Below, piece after piece: positions 23,291-36,012 of a stretch of 64,000 bases of DNA. This DNA comes from Actinernus sp. WN-2022 (Eukaryota > Cnidaria > Anthozoa > Actiniaria > Actinernidae), in the NCBI GenBank assembly GCA_030867875.1, contig JAOWCC010000655.1, positions 12,918,269-12,982,268 on the forward strand, given 5' to 3'. Under the pieces are notes generated by a model. The model did no database searches, was not told the DNA's origin, and saw nothing but the letters and a program-made list of their open reading frames with translations. Within the stretch, counting starts at the first letter, position 1, and every line of letters starts with the position of its first letter. Both the position numbers and the translations under genes were made by a program.

Positions 23291-26200
23291 ATGCCGGGGG
23301 GTGGGGCTATATGTTATTGAGAGTATTAATTTCATTCGGCGACAAGACCTGGAAATTAACTGTGATGAAATGGAAACTTGCTTTATTGAAATACCAAGAA
23401 ACCAACAGAACAATATAATTATTGGATGTATTTACAGGCATCCATCTAGTAATCCTGAAACCTTTCAAGAGCTTCTAAGTTTGAAACTTAACTATATAAA
23501 TAGTTTAGGATTTGAGGCCTTTATTGCCGGTGATATAAACATAAATTTCTTCAACTATAGCTCTGATAAATTTACTTCTGAATACCTTGATATACTGCTA
23601 AATCTAAGATTTATGCCAATAATCACTAAAGCCACTAGAATAACTAACCACTCGGCCACACTTATTGATCACATTTATACTAACTCACCAGAAAAAGTCA
23701 TACAATCTGGCATCTGCCTTGCTGACAACTCCGATCGTTTACCTTGTTTTTGTACAATAGCAACAAGACTTCCTCTCGTTCGAGGGGGAAAATATTATAG
23801 AGATTTCTTCTCTTTCAATAATGATTTGTTTATTGAGGAATTAAATCAAATAAACACAATGCAGGAGAAAACTGATAAACATGCACCTATCAGAAAGGTA
23901 CCTAACTCTAAAAAAAAAAACTTAGAGAACCCTGGATATCAAAGAGTATACTTGTGTCAATTAAAAAAAGACAAAAGTTATTTAAGACCCATTACCTCAC
24001 TAGATACCCCATGAAAGTAAAGGAATACAAGATTTACAATAATAAATTGAATAAAATTAAAGCTACAGCTAAAAAAATGTACTTTGAAACACAATTTACT
24101 ATAAACAAAGATAACATTAAAATGACATGGAAGCTGATTGGTATGCTAATTAAGAGGAGGACAAATAAGGGCTCTCCTATCTCAAAACGAATTCATAATA
24201 ATAAATGTTACATAGATAAAGCTAGTATTTGCAATAAACTAAACTCCTATTTCATCAATGTAGGACCAAATCTAGCTGCACAAATACCTACCTATGAAAA
24301 CCCCAATCCCACTAAATTCATAAAGAGAACTTTTCAGAGCAGCTTCATGTTCCGAGGAATTTTAATACATGAAGTCCATGACTTAATAATGGCCCTAAAT
24401 GTAAACAAGTCTACAATAGGCATTCCCTCAAAGTGTATAAAGTTGGCAAGTAATCAATTAAGTGAACCTTTGGCTCTGATTTATAATCAGTCTCTCTTGG
24501 AGGGTATTGTCATTGATATATTAAAAATATCAAAAGTGACACCTGTTGACAAAGGTGGAGAAACTATACACCCAACAAATTACCAACCCATCTCCACACT
24601 TAGTGTTCACACAGTTATTCGAAAAACTTGTACACAGACAACTTATTAGTTATATAGAGAAATATGAAATCCTGTGCGAATTCCCGTTTGGGTTTAGAAA
24701 AGGCAGATCCACTGAACAGGCGATTACTGAAATCACAGACAATTTAAAAAATGCAATAGATAATAACTTATTCACTTGTGGAGTGTTTCTAGATTTTGCC
24801 AAAGCCTTTGATACTGTAAACCATTCAATGTTATTAGAAAAACTAAAAAAGTATGGAATTAGGGGAATCCCCCTTCAATGGTTCACCAGCTATCTAACCA
24901 ATAGACACCAGTATGTATCCCTAGATAACTTTCAATCAACTAAACAGACAATAGTCTGTGGAATTCCCCAGGGTAGCTCGTTAGGCCCCCTGTTATATTT
25001 ATTATATATAAATGATATTTCAAACTTCTCAAACAAACTGTCTTTTAGAATATTTGCAGATGATACAAATTTATTTGCCTCCTCCCACAACAGCTCTGAA
25101 TTGGAAACCATGATGAACCAAGAACTAATCAAAGTAAAAGAATGGTGTGACTTAAATAAACTTTCAATAAACCTTAAGAAAACAAATTTCATGATCATAA
25201 AATCCCCCAAAAAGAAACTGAACTCACCTATTAACAAAACTAAATAAGAATGATGGCACCAGTTATTCCCTGGAGAAAAAAGACCATATAAAATACTTAG
25301 GTGTGATGATAGATGATACTGTTTCCTGGAAATAACAAATCTCATTTATCTGTTCACGTATATCAAGAAATATTGGCATATTTTATAAACTATATCTCTC
25401 TACAGCAAACGAAACAACTCTATTATAACCTCATTTATCCATACGTCTCATACGCGATCCCTGCCTGGGGCAGTGCCTATAAATCCCACTTGAAAAAAAT
25501 CCAAACCAAACAAAATCATCTTGTTAGAATCCTGTTTTTTTTGCCACTCTATATGGAAAAAAAACACTGAAAGTGCTTTACCACTACTAAACTTGCTAGA
25601 TATTTTGACAGTTGACAATGTATACAAACTTCAGGCCCTAAAATGTATTCATCAATGGCATAAAAAACAATTACCAGGAATTTTTGATAACTATTTTCGT
25701 TATGCCAATATTATACATTCATATAATACCCGATTTGCATCAAAATATTTTTTTTATAAGGCTCACTATATAACCAATACTGGCAAACAAACTATTTCCC
25801 CCATGGCAACTGGCTTATGGCAACAACTTCCCTATGAATTAAAACAGCTCAACAAACTCAGTTTCTCAAAAAAAGTTAAACAACAACTGTACGTTCTTTA
25901 AGCAAAATTAATTTCTTTGATCAACTTAATTTATTTGTCAAATTTCCTCCATCTACTTTTTTTTTTAATCTTCAACTTTTCTCCTTCGTAACTACTAGTT
26001 AGTGTGTTAGATATAGCATGATTAGCATGCTATGTATGTGTATACATATGTATGTATATACATCGATATTTTTTCCCCTTTCTATTGTTATTCAAATTCA
26101 GATTACTAATTATGTGTGTGCGCTACATTTCAAATTTAACATAACAGTCTAGTATCTAACTCGATAACCTCACGGTTTATTTAGACTCAGGCATTTCCTT

Positions 26201-26334
26201 CTGTGTTACTATATTTAGTATATTTTTGTAATAATAATAATAATATAATAAAAACAATTCTAACTAAATATAGAAAATGTAACTGGAAAAAAATCATTGT
26301 GAAATGTGAAATAAAGTATTGTATTGCACTGCCG
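23291..26334 (+). pseudogene. 5'-truncated LINE with EEP endonuclease and RT (CR1/L2/Jockey group)
   Basis: The coding remnant runs 23291-25901 in several plus-strand frames. First comes the C-terminal two-thirds of an endonuclease/exonuclease/phosphatase domain (GVGLYV, CIYRHPSSNPETFQ, GDININ, LIDHIYTNSPEK). The expected SDH catalytic motif reads NSDRLP, so the histidine is lost. Then comes reverse transcriptase with FGFRKGRSTEQAI, FLDFAKAFDTVNH, IPQGSSLGPLLYLLYIND and FADDTNLFAS, followed by a C-terminal region ending near 25901. Frame changes occur near 23960, 24600, 25240 and 25530. The 3' UTR ends near 26320 with AATAAAG. It lies at the end of duplicated block A and is 5' truncated inside the endonuclease domain. 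Confidence 0.9.
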
Positions 26335-26580
26335 CTTCGACTACTGATTTGACTTTGCTTTCAACTGTAGCCTCGATCGTGCTTTGTAACGCGCTGCCAC
26401 GGAGTTGTTAATAGTTTCCTTGAAGGTATCAGATTTCAAATATACTTCAAAATCCCTTTTGATCATCTCGGAGATGTCAAAGTCTCCCACTTCTTTGCTG
26501 ACCTTGTTGGATTTTGAGTTCTTCTTCTTAGAGGCGGATATCTTTTCGGTTTTGCCTGAGTTGCAGTAATTAAATTAGTG
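26335..26580 (-). pseudogene. LINE ORF1-like N-terminal fragment
   Basis: On the minus strand this reads KTEKISASKKKNSKSNKVSK, ISEMIKRDFEVYLKSDTFKE and TINNSV, followed by a frame change into ATVESKVKSVVEAA-like sequence. This is the basic, coiled-coil-prone start of L1/Tx1-type ORF1 proteins. It has the same orientation as the ORF1 pieces at 20383-20725 and 6650-7057 and may derive from the same family. The plus-strand LINE 3' end abuts it. Confidence 0.5.
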
Positions 26581-27036
26581 AATTACCAAACACTGGAGCT
26601 ATTTAATACCGTGTTAACACATGGGACTTTTACTGAGGTAACGGTTGAGTTTACTAACCTAGGTAAACATTTATTGTGTGAAAACATCGACAGAAACCAT
26701 ACTGAGTAAATATAATCCGACACAATATAAATTTGTCCAAGCTAAAAGTTGGGTTTACTATTCTATCAGGTATGGTTTAGCACGGTAACTTATCTGCTTA
26801 CAGTTGGATTTATAAATGTCATTGTTGCACAACATTCATCCTGTCTACAGCACTCGACTATTTATGATGGCTGAAGACAATTCTGAATCGTTTATTCGTT
26901 ACGCTGGACCGGTCCTATATTCATATAACAATATCTATATTTTGCACTGCACACATGGCTGAGATTCCTGCCAAAGGGTAATAGTGACACGAGTAATGAA
27001 TACTGAATACTTAACTCAGCTTTGGTATTTTTTTAT
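26581..27036. other. No gene recognised
   Basis: AT-rich spacer between the LINE fragments and duplicated block B. Confidence 0.5.
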
Positions 27037-27893
27037 AGACATGAATAACGCGTAACAAACTGGAAAGGGCAAAACATCAGGACCCCAGTCCGTGAACCAC
27101 CTTCATAGACCAGGTCCTCCGATAAACCTTCAAATGCATATGCCCACTATTGAATGGCAAGAAAGTTATACACCAACTAAGATGTCGGCATCAAACTGAT
27201 TTTTGAATGCTGTCGGCCGTGCCTCTAGCGCTATAAACTCGCAACTTTACAGACAAGTGGACTCAATTGTTTAGTCCCAGTTTCTGCGGTGGTGGCAAGT
27301 TAAGCCCAATACTTCTAAATAAAAAAACACCGCGAAATATCCGAATTTCTGACCGCCTTTCCAAGCTCGGAAAATGTTTCCGAAATTCTTACCCCCTTTC
27401 CAATATCAATAAAAATCTTCTGAATGTCTGACTCTCTTTCGAAGTAAAAACCTAAGCCTCCGAATTTTTGAACCCTTAGCTTACCAGCAAATTAAAGAAG
27501 TCCAAAATTGGGATACCTTCAAAACCTATCAAGCGATTTGAGGTTAAAACCCAAAAAAATCCGTTGAATTTTATCTAAATATTGCTTTGTTTTCCAAGAA
27601 AAGATGGCGACTTGTACTTTTACCCGCAATCCTTTGAGCGCGAAAAAAAAACATTAAAAGCCATTATAAAAAGGGTGACCTTCACCTCCTCGGAACCTGA
27701 AATAGTACTGGCTATTCGAATTAGCGTGAATTTCCACAAGAGCGGATTCAGGAGAAATCAAGCGCAATCATATGCAAAGGTATAAAAAGCCAAAAAACAA
27801 ATGGTTGGGCCTCTTTAGTGCTCAATCTGCTCCCCGCGGAACGGAAGCGAAAGTGAGAGCTCAACAAAGTGTTTTTCTTTCCCTTCTTTCTAG

Positions 27894-28025
27894 TACGTAT
27901 ATACGATGGCCTAACAGCGGCCTATTCTCCTTCGAGCACCCATTCCTCAAGCGGTTCAGGCTCCACAAGTCCAACAAGCTCAACGGCCACTCCCTCCAGC
28001 TCAACAAACGGCGGCGTTCAACCAG
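27894..28025 (+). CDS. Candidate 132 bp Ser/Thr-rich exon (copy B)
   Basis: Same acceptor (TTCTTTCTAG), same length and same donor (CAGGTAAAA) as the exon at 21580-21711. The frame stays open and Ser/Thr-rich; only the last codons differ (GGVQPG-like against GGDLPG-like). Tandem copies of a length-neutral exon could extend a linker in a host protein. Flanking exons are not recognised. Confidence 0.45.
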
Positions 28026-28199
28026 GTAAAAAAATGTAGTTATTATTTTCGTTGTTTTCCTCTCCGCGTAATAGAGAACCATGTGCTTAGTCAGAACCAG
28101 TTACCTGTTAGTTAATGTTCCTTCCATCGGCACTACTATTTGTTTTTTTACTGACCAGTGCGCCACGCACGTGGTTTCAGGCTTCTTTTCATCATTATT

Positions 28200-28625
28200 C
28201 GTGTTGGCCGTTCGGGCCGTGGCTGAATGTGTCGTCTCAGCCTGTAAGTATCAATTTCGGTTGCTGAGTGAATTTTATTCAGCATATGAAATTTAGTTAG
28301 TGGGTCGTTCGGGTGGTGGCTGAATGTGTGGTCTCAGCTTGTAGGTGTCAGCGTCTCGAATTTTAGTTAGTTGGCCTTAACCGGTAGGTTATCTTATTTG
28401 GCGGTTGAATCCGTTCAGCGTTCCAAAGTTTTAATCCATTGACCGTTCGGGCCAGGGCTGAATGTGTGGTCTCACCGTTAGGTTATCATGTTTTGGCCGC
28501 TAAATGTCCTTCTAGCTAGTTGGCCGCACGGGCCGAGGTGGAAAGTCTAGATTCAGTCCATAGGCCATCATTTCTGGGCTGCAGGATTCCGCCCAGCGTT
28601 CCAGGTTTTAGGCGACAGTCCACCC
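28200..28625 (+). repeat. Minisatellite of ~100 bp units (copy B)
   Basis: Counterpart of 21886-22340 with about four units; one partial unit is missing compared with copy A. Confidence 0.75.
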
Positions 28626-30360
28626 GGGACTGAAAGCGTGGTCAAGGCTAGACCCTGGGAGTTTCGGGCTTCGAAGGATCCAGGATTAATATTTCGAGGC
28701 CTCAGGAGAGGCCCTATCCCAGGCGCCAACCACCTGGCAGGGATTTCAGATCGGGCACTTCCCCATAATTGCCCCGACATCGGAACGCAATAGTGGACAT
28801 TTATGCTCGGTTGGCTCTGCGTAGCTAACGCATCCCAATAATCTCAAAGAGAAATAAATATAATTTAACAGATATTCGCTTATCTCTTTTCCTCTGAGTG
28901 GGTGTTTCCCCTTTTTAACTCGTGGATGCCTACATGTGCAGGAAGGACTTATTGGGGTTAGGTGGATTTTCATTTCCGAATACCGTATCCTTTTCCGATT
29001 GTCGTGCCCTTTTCCGAATGTCGTATCCTTTTTATGTTCGGAATATGTTCGGGATATGAGATTTTCATTGCTCACGGTGTTGAGACAGTAGACACAAGCG
29101 TGTCAGAAGGAGTGCATAGCAGGTTTGTGTTCTTGAATGTGAATGATGAATTCTCGATCTAAGTGACTATAGTAGTGTTCAAGTTTCAGAAGGAGTGCAT
29201 GGACGGGTTGGACGTGTGCAGGAAACACAAGAAAAAAAGCGAAGTTGACGGCCGTTTGTGGTCGCTGTGACTGTGAGGAACAAACTTTTATAGGGGAAGA
29301 CGCGTCGAAGTTTTCGAAAGCATTTGGTCATGCTGTAGATATGCCGCTTTCTAAGATAAACATTCCGAAATGACATATATTTTACATATGTGAAGTTTCT
29401 CTGTTGTCTCTGTTGATCTTGCTAAACTAATTCAAACCACTGGAAATTATAGAAGTTATGTTTTAGATCGGAATATATATACCGTACGCTGTTCGGATAG
29501 TGAACTTTTGGTGGTAGCTTATATTTATATATCCACGCTGGCGAAACATTGATGGCTTGTAGTTCACAAAATAGTGAACTTATGGGATAGTAAATTCTCT
29601 TACAGTCAACCTATACATGTATTGGGATTCAGTACAATCAATGTATAGACCAGAGCTTTTGGCCTCAACATCGATATAGCTCCCGTTCACTGGAGATGAC
29701 ACTCTTACAAAGCAAAGACATCCCTATACCCAGTCATAATTTGTCTGGAGTTTTGTGGATCAGTATTCCGCCATTAACTGTAGCGATTATCAAGTGTGAT
29801 GACGAGAAGGCTCTGAAAGTCGGATCATGTTGTGAACTTCAGGGGAGCATGGATTTGTAACTGCATGGCCGGACATGACATGAACACAACAGTCGCATAA
29901 ATAAAATTATTTCAAGTATTTTTGTCGCTTGTAAAATAATCTTGCCAGAACTATGCTGTGAAATTATTTATCCTTTACGATAGTAGATATAAGGCAATTA
30001 CGATTTAGATTGTTTTATTTCAGTTTTCAGATGAATTGAAAAATCGGCACAATGAAAGTCGAACAGAGAATTGTTCTGGAGAAAAGGCGAACTCTTATTA
30101 TAAAGCTAAGGTAACAATTATGCGTGGAATTGGGTGCAGCGTCCTGTACGGATGTCTCGCCTGTTGCACGAACAATAGACGAGAAAATTGGTGACGTAAA
30201 ACCCTTGTTCGTTTTCATGCCTAACTCGCTTAATATTAATATTAATTATTGGCAGACGTTGTATTGGGTCCCCATCAATCACTTAGTTGACGTCATCGCG
30301 GTAACGTGATTTTATGTCTGTAAAACTTTGAGCCGCCTGGCATTAGAAATGAGTTACATG
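28626..30360. other. Remainder of block B and spacer; no gene recognised
   Basis: 28626-29575 repeats 22341-23290. 29576-30360 is unique, AT-rich sequence with short domain-free frames. Confidence 0.5.
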
Positions 30361-30364
30361 CCCG

Positions 30365-30612
30365 TGGTAGGTACTTCATTTAGAAAACACACAAATAAAC
30401 AGGTCACATGTTGGTTATCGTATACCATCGATGGCCCTCATTAGCTATATGTACACATCGATAACCATAGATGACCATATGCATCCCTTGACACAGGTAA
30501 CCCAGTAATAGGTCAGGTTAGTACTTCATGTAGGAAACACATAAATGTCACAGTAGGTATATCTACACATTGATGACCATATGCACCCTTAACACAGGTA
30601 ACCCAGGTGATA
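30365..30612 (+). repeat. Two-unit tandem repeat
   Basis: Two diverged units sharing GTACTTCAT, AGAAAACACA/GGAAACACAT, TGACCATATGCA and ACACAGGTAACCCAG. Confidence 0.6.
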
Positions 30613-31897
30613 ACAAACTAATATACACTGTACATCCACGAGTTTACCATGTTTTCAGGTGTTGCCGCTTGTGTTTTCCTTTATAAAGGATGTTTCTTGT
30701 TTCCCTCTATACTAGTAGTAGTTGCGGTATTAGCATATATATCTTTCTTCTCCTTCGTTGCATACATTGTGTATATATATATTTCTTTCTGTTTTGAGTG
30801 GTGACCTTTCCAGGGCATTCTAATGCCCTTTGCGCTCGACTCTAGTAGTTGTACCGGGATTGTTGCCTACCACTAGTCCCAATGCGTCTTTTATGTATGT
30901 CGTAGTCTTTCTCTCGCTTGCGGTGTTAACCTGCATCGTCGTCATTATAGCTGTTGTCGCTACCGGTTGTATAATGTCGTTCAAACCCACAACAGTCTAG
31001 TCAAGGACGTCTACTATACGCGGCGAATTCGGTTTTTCCTCTTTATATATATGCAAGTTGTATATATATGTACTTTCTGATATTCTTCTCATGCATATAT
31101 ATATATATATATATGAAGAGCTTATTACACTGAAAGGCGAGAAAAAATTCCCAGCCGTATTACACAACTCTTCGTGTAATAAATTGTTTATTATACGACA
31201 GCTAACACGAACAAAACATGTTTGTTTTCGCTTACCTTACTGCTCTGTTTGAAGAAAATCTTGAGAGAAGAAATCTCGAGAGAAGAAATCTCTCAGCCTC
31301 ACGTCGGGGGCGGGCGCGCACTGAATTTTTTTTTCGCGCGCTAAAAGCTGATTGGCTGTTACTCAAACAGCCCCATTTCGATTGGCTCGCGCGCTTACAA
31401 AACCTTTTAAGTGTTGAATAAACCTGTGCAAACCGGTTTGCGACCCGTGTAATACCGTCTCATATTTGCACTCGTTTTAGCCCGTATTTGCACTCGAAAA
31501 CGCCAAGTCGTATAATAAATATACATATAGATATAAAGAATTTAAGAAAGTACCACTTTCTATATACAAAGTATATATATAAGCTTAGTACAGCGTTTAC
31601 AGCCTCTTTTGTATCTGATTTTATTCCGCCTCCCTCGAAGCGTCCGCTCCGTAAGCTGTACACTGTACCATCCTGGGAAACACAAGCCGTGCTTGACCCT
31701 CTACTCTCGCTGGAAACTTTACATAATCGTGTAGTTTAGTGGGTACCATTTGACGTTCGTGCGACTAGTGGTTCGGTACCAACCCAGGAACCGTACCCTG
31801 ACCCCTCTTTTGTCCAGGACGATTCGTCTGCACTTCTAGTACGGGACCAGGACTGTTTTAATGCTGGTGAGGTGCATATACCACTCTCACGTCCGGG
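30613..31897. other. No gene recognised; TA-rich microsatellites
   Basis: It includes several TATATA runs (around 30770, 31045-31070 and 31098-31114) and an imperfect triple repeat of GAGAGAAGAAATCTC near 31262-31300. No supported coding region. Confidence 0.5.
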
Positions 31898-32440
31898 ATG
31901 TTCTTACACAAAACCTTACTCGTCAAGTTAGTCAAAGAAGAACAAGCAGGGGCATGCATAACTGCCAATCAAGCCACGCCAATCTTTGTTGACAAACTGT
32001 CACGCTTAGCATATCACATTGACAATCACCTACAGACGGAGGGTGACATTCCAGTTACCGTACACATATGTGCGAGAGACCAGGCTTACTTCAAGATGCT
32101 GCAGTTCTAGTGGGACAGACAGACAAGGGGATCTTAAGCAGGTCAAGACCAACGAAATGCTCCGACCGTTCCCCCATGACGATGGCCTGCTATTTAACCA
32201 CACGTGGGGGAAAACACTTAGAGGTGACCGATCCCATGTTTTGGGGGTTAGGAGATGTGCAAACACAAAAATATTTCCGGTTGCAGCGGTCGAACGGTAC
32301 ATTTTGTTAACTCGTACGTTACAAATATAGCTATCCGACGCCGAATTTCTGTTCAGACCAACAACAAAGCCAGGTACCATAGACCAGTTCGCGGTTAATT
32401 CCGACATTTTGAAAGGGGTGCAAACATGGCGCGAAATAAA
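31898..32440 (+). pseudogene. Tyrosine recombinase fragment (DIRS/Crypton-type transposon)
   Basis: Broken plus-strand frames give parts of a tyrosine recombinase of the kind carried by DIRS-like retrotransposons and Cryptons: ARDQAYFKMLQF, then SGTDRQGDLKQVKTNEMLR, then LLFNHTWGKTLRGDRSHVLG, VRRCANTKI and FPVAAVERYI, with FLFRPTTKPG-like sequence further on. The DRxxDL box carries the first catalytic arginine. The C-terminal HxxR and tyrosine region was not found. At least two frameshifts and stops (near 32108 and 32330) break it, and no transposon ends were identified. Confidence 0.65.
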
Positions 32441-32604
32441 GTGGTTATATAGGGGAATCCGATGCCCAAAAAAATCCGTAAAATCGAATTTCTGAAATAT
32501 TCACGGTCTGTAAACTTAAGATACCAAGTAAAAGATTAACTGATCAAAATTTGAAGGATGTAGCTGTGCTGGGTAGCGTGCAATCGTGTTTTCAGTTTTC
32601 CATA

Positions 32605-33299
32605 CTCAGGGGCGTTAAGGCATGGGTCTCCAATATGGCCGCCGCAAATCAAGAGGGGGTGGTCTATATCTTTGTGCTTGTGAGATATAATCTTGACACT
32701 TTGACAGATTTGATAAAGTCACAACCATAACACAGTTTTGTGACAGTTTCCATGGAAACGTGTAATGTGACCTTTGAACTTTAATTTTAAGGAAAATTGG
32801 GAAAAGCCTCCTGGAGGTCGGTAAAAGTTGTTGATATAGTAGATATTTTCATGCTAATGAATCAAGGTTAGGGCACACTTCGGTGCTCCAATTTGAAAAG
32901 TTGGTTATCATTGGAATGTTTGGTAATTCGATGGAAACTTGAGGATATCAAATTTCACACTTCCCTTAAATTGCCTTCCCCTTAAAATAACCAACTTTTC
33001 AAATTGGAGCAGGAACGTGTGCACTAACCTTGATTCACCTGCATGAAAATATCCACTATATTAACAACTTTTACCAACCTCCAGGAGGCTTTTCCCAATT
33101 TTCCTTAAAACTAGAGTTCAAAGGTCACATAACACGTTTCCATGGAAACTTCCACAACAAGGTATTAAGGTTGTGACTTTATGGAATCTGTAAAAGTGCA
33201 GAGACTATATCTAACAAGCACGAAGAGATAGACCACCCCCTCTTTATTTGCGGCGGCCATATTGAAAACGTTTGAGACCCATGCCTTAATGCCCCTGAG
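32605..33299. mobile_element. 695 bp TA-flanked fold-back MITE
   Basis: Ends are CTCAGGGGCGTTAAGGCATG and its near complement ending CCCCTGAG. They are flanked by TA at 32603-32604 and 33300-33301. The inverted arms extend for about 300 bp each (GGCCGCCGCAAAT, TTTCCATGGAAACGTGTAAT, GCCTCCTGGAGG and AATTTGAAAAGTTGG are mirrored). This is a Tc1/mariner-type non-autonomous element. Confidence 0.9.
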
Positions 33300-33301
33300 T
33301 A

Positions 33302-35380
33302 CATTTGTCTGTAATAACGAGTCAAACGGTCCGCTGGAAAATATACGGAGGAACGCTTGACTATGTTTGACTGTAAAAACTGAATGAAGGTTTCTGCCAT
33401 CAAATTAATCTTCTTGAACTTTCCCCATATTAATAGACATGTATAAGGGCTCTCGGTCCAACATAAAGACTCTCCAACTAGGGTATTCTGTCGTAAAACA
33501 TGCCTTAGAGCTATGTGTGTTCGGAGTTAAGCTATGGCAGACTCGAAGTACTCAGATTTCTCAGTTGTTGCGGCCAATTTTACTACATATTTAGGCAAAC
33601 ATTTCGTAATTGACTACGATTTTAGGCAAATAATCCAGAAGTGTTGTCTGTATGGAATAAACCAGCTAGAAATATCTTCGTAAATCATCATTTTAGCGAG
33701 AACCGAGACTTCTTAGAGGTAAACAATTATGTTATTTTTTAACATAATTTTTTAAATAAATTCGCGTATATTTTTATAATCCAAAAAAAGAGTTCTTATA
33801 TTGAAAATCTACAGAACTAATCATACAGCTGCTAAGAATCTACAAGTTACCAGGCTTTTACAGCCAAGTCGAGAGAGTAATTACAGACGAACTGCTCTGG
33901 CAAATCGTGAGAGCATATATATGTGTCATATGTGTTTACGGGATTTAGTATGCTGTTCAAACAATTACCGGCTGTACAAAAACCTCAGAATTACTCATAT
34001 TTATCCTCACAAATAAGTAAAGCCACATTTGGATATATGTACATGATAAAACGTCCTTTGAACTACTAGAATTGATCGGGGCAAATCAATAACCGCTCGA
34101 GTTTTATACTGCAAAGTTGATCAGAGGAACCACGGTAGTGACTAAAAGGAACGAGATTACAGTAAACATGGAGGCCATAAGTGACAGTTAGTAGCTCTTT
34201 TTATTACAGCTTGGGAAGTATGAATTACTCGTTTAAACTTTAAATTTTATAGTAACCAAAATAGCTTAGAAAATGAATCAAACCAGCTAATTGAGATTTG
34301 TTAAAATACCGTCTGATAATTTAACTTCAATCACAAACTTCCATACAAACTACAGTAAAATGTTGAGCATCTCAACATCTGTTTATTGCTCTAATTTTGT
34401 GTCGAGTGCGCACGCGTGGCATAGATTTCTGACAATGCATGGTGGGTTGGAAGCGACAGCACACGGCACAATACTATACTGATGCAGCTGGCAAAGGTTC
34501 TAAGCCATGACAGTGAAAGCTCCCGTCTTGCGGGCGCCGTGGATGAATTGCAGTCGACTACGGAACTCACACATTTTTATAAGGACCTGAATACTCTTAC
34601 AGACTTTGCTCTAGCCTTCCCGGCGAGCGAATCGTGAAACATAAAGGGGGCATCTCCAATGAATAATAACAATAACAAGAGGCTGGGAACAGCCTTAACT
34701 CGGGTTGTATACACATAAGCGTCACCATTCTATATTTTTATTTTCTACATTCTTTACATTCCATTCTGAGGCGTGGTCACAGGGGAGGGGTGGTACTCCA
34801 CTCCTATTATTTATTAGGAGTGGGCTAGGGGATGACTTTCTGCTCTATGCTCCCCAAGTACATTTACGTAATTTAATATTTTTTTTGTTTTTCATCATAT
34901 GAACATTAGATATGTTTTTCTTGTATGTCAATTAAAGAAATTGACCTTTTACTGTAAACACTACTTATTCATGTAGCACACGTCTACAATTTACAGTCTG
35001 TTCTGTTGTACTGGAGGCTCCGAGTACTAAAATATGATTGTCTCAATGTTTATATTTATCCCATATCATAAGTTGTATCCTGTCCATCCTGCTGATAGAG
35101 CTGCCACTATATTTCACTACTGTTCTTTCTACAGTCATGTTAATTGTATTCGTGGTCAATTCGTGTGCCTCTGTGTAACTTTATCTGCTGTGTTCATAAC
35201 TGAAATGCATGTTGGTTATCTCTAAAAAAAGCTAAATAACCGTCATTCACAAAAATTCAGTCTTGTCACTGGTGTATATTACAGAGTTACATAAAGGGAA
35301 CTGTTCGAAGCCTTCCTCGCTCGTGAGAGGATTCTCGTTTAACAGCTCTAACGAAAGTTAAGCATGCGCCAATAATCTCG
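33302..35380. other. No gene recognised
   Basis: About 2.1 kb of AT-rich sequence. Open frames of 60-75 aa show no domains or splice context. Confidence 0.5.
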
Positions 35381-35384
35381 TCAC

Positions 35385-35490
35385 TCGTGGTCTAGCGATT
35401 ACTGTTTGGGTAGGATTGTGTCAGTCGTTCTATAACTCTTAGCTTCCTGGATTCGATTCCTACGCTGAGCGTAGTGAATTTTTTTTTCAA
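35385..35490 (+). repeat. Possible tRNA-derived SINE
   Basis: TGGTCTAGCG at 35388-35397 resembles a pol III A box and GATTCGATTCC at 35450-35460 a B box. The spacing of about 60 bp is longer than in ordinary tRNAs, and no full cloverleaf is apparent. It is followed by a T9 tract at 35480-35489. Confidence 0.4.
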
Positions 35491-35634
35491 GTAGAGGCTC
35501 CCCAATTCCTCAAATAATAAACACTTGCGATTTAAGACTCGGGCCTGCCCACAGGCAGCCCGAGTAATTAATAATGTCGGAACAATTCTCGGACTGTAAG
35601 GTTTTGGGACTGGGAGATGAGGATAGATGTAGAG

Positions 35635-35765
35635 GTTATTGACCAAGCATGAGGTCAAGATGGGGGGATATTGGCCATGTTCATTTTTTGCGTGTTTATG
35701 GACCGAGACGAAGTCGATCGAGGCCAATATTCCCCCATCTTGACCGAACAAGATTGGTCAATAAG
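35635..35765. repeat. 130 bp fold-back hairpin
   Basis: GGTTATTGACCAAGC and GGTCAAGATGGGGGGATATT on the left pair with AATATTCCCCCATCTTGACC and TTGGTCAATAAGG on the right. Confidence 0.85.
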
Positions 35766-36012
35766 GTTTTTATTATATGGCAAAAATGAATAAAATCCCA
35801 CTTTGACGCACGCGCCAGGAACCCATTGCGTGGTAAACTGAAGAGCGAATAGAAATCAATCTAAAATTAGACTGAGTCTCGACGACTTTCACTTGAAGTT
35901 CAACCTTATGGCGTTCAAAACAGTTTGTTTTCCGACGTAAAAATGCGTTTTTATGGATGAAAACTGACCTGTACGGCTTTACTTCCGATGTACTGAGTTT
36001 CTAAATATCCCT
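35766..36012. other. No gene recognised
   Basis: Short spacer between two fold-backs. Confidence 0.5.

Larger units (their letters stand above)
27037..29575 (+). repeat. Segmental duplication, copy B (~2.5 kb)
   Basis: Direct repeat of 20724-23290, with high identity across the whole length including intron-like and minisatellite parts. It has a short deletion in the minisatellite compared with copy A. This points to a recent local duplication. Confidence 0.9.

Noticed and set aside
30365..30612. CRISPR-like array
   Set aside because: Only two diverged units with no regular spacers, in eukaryotic DNA.
35385..35490. Functional tRNA gene
   Set aside because: A and B box-like stretches exist, but the spacing is too long and no cloverleaf could be drawn; kept only as a possible SINE.
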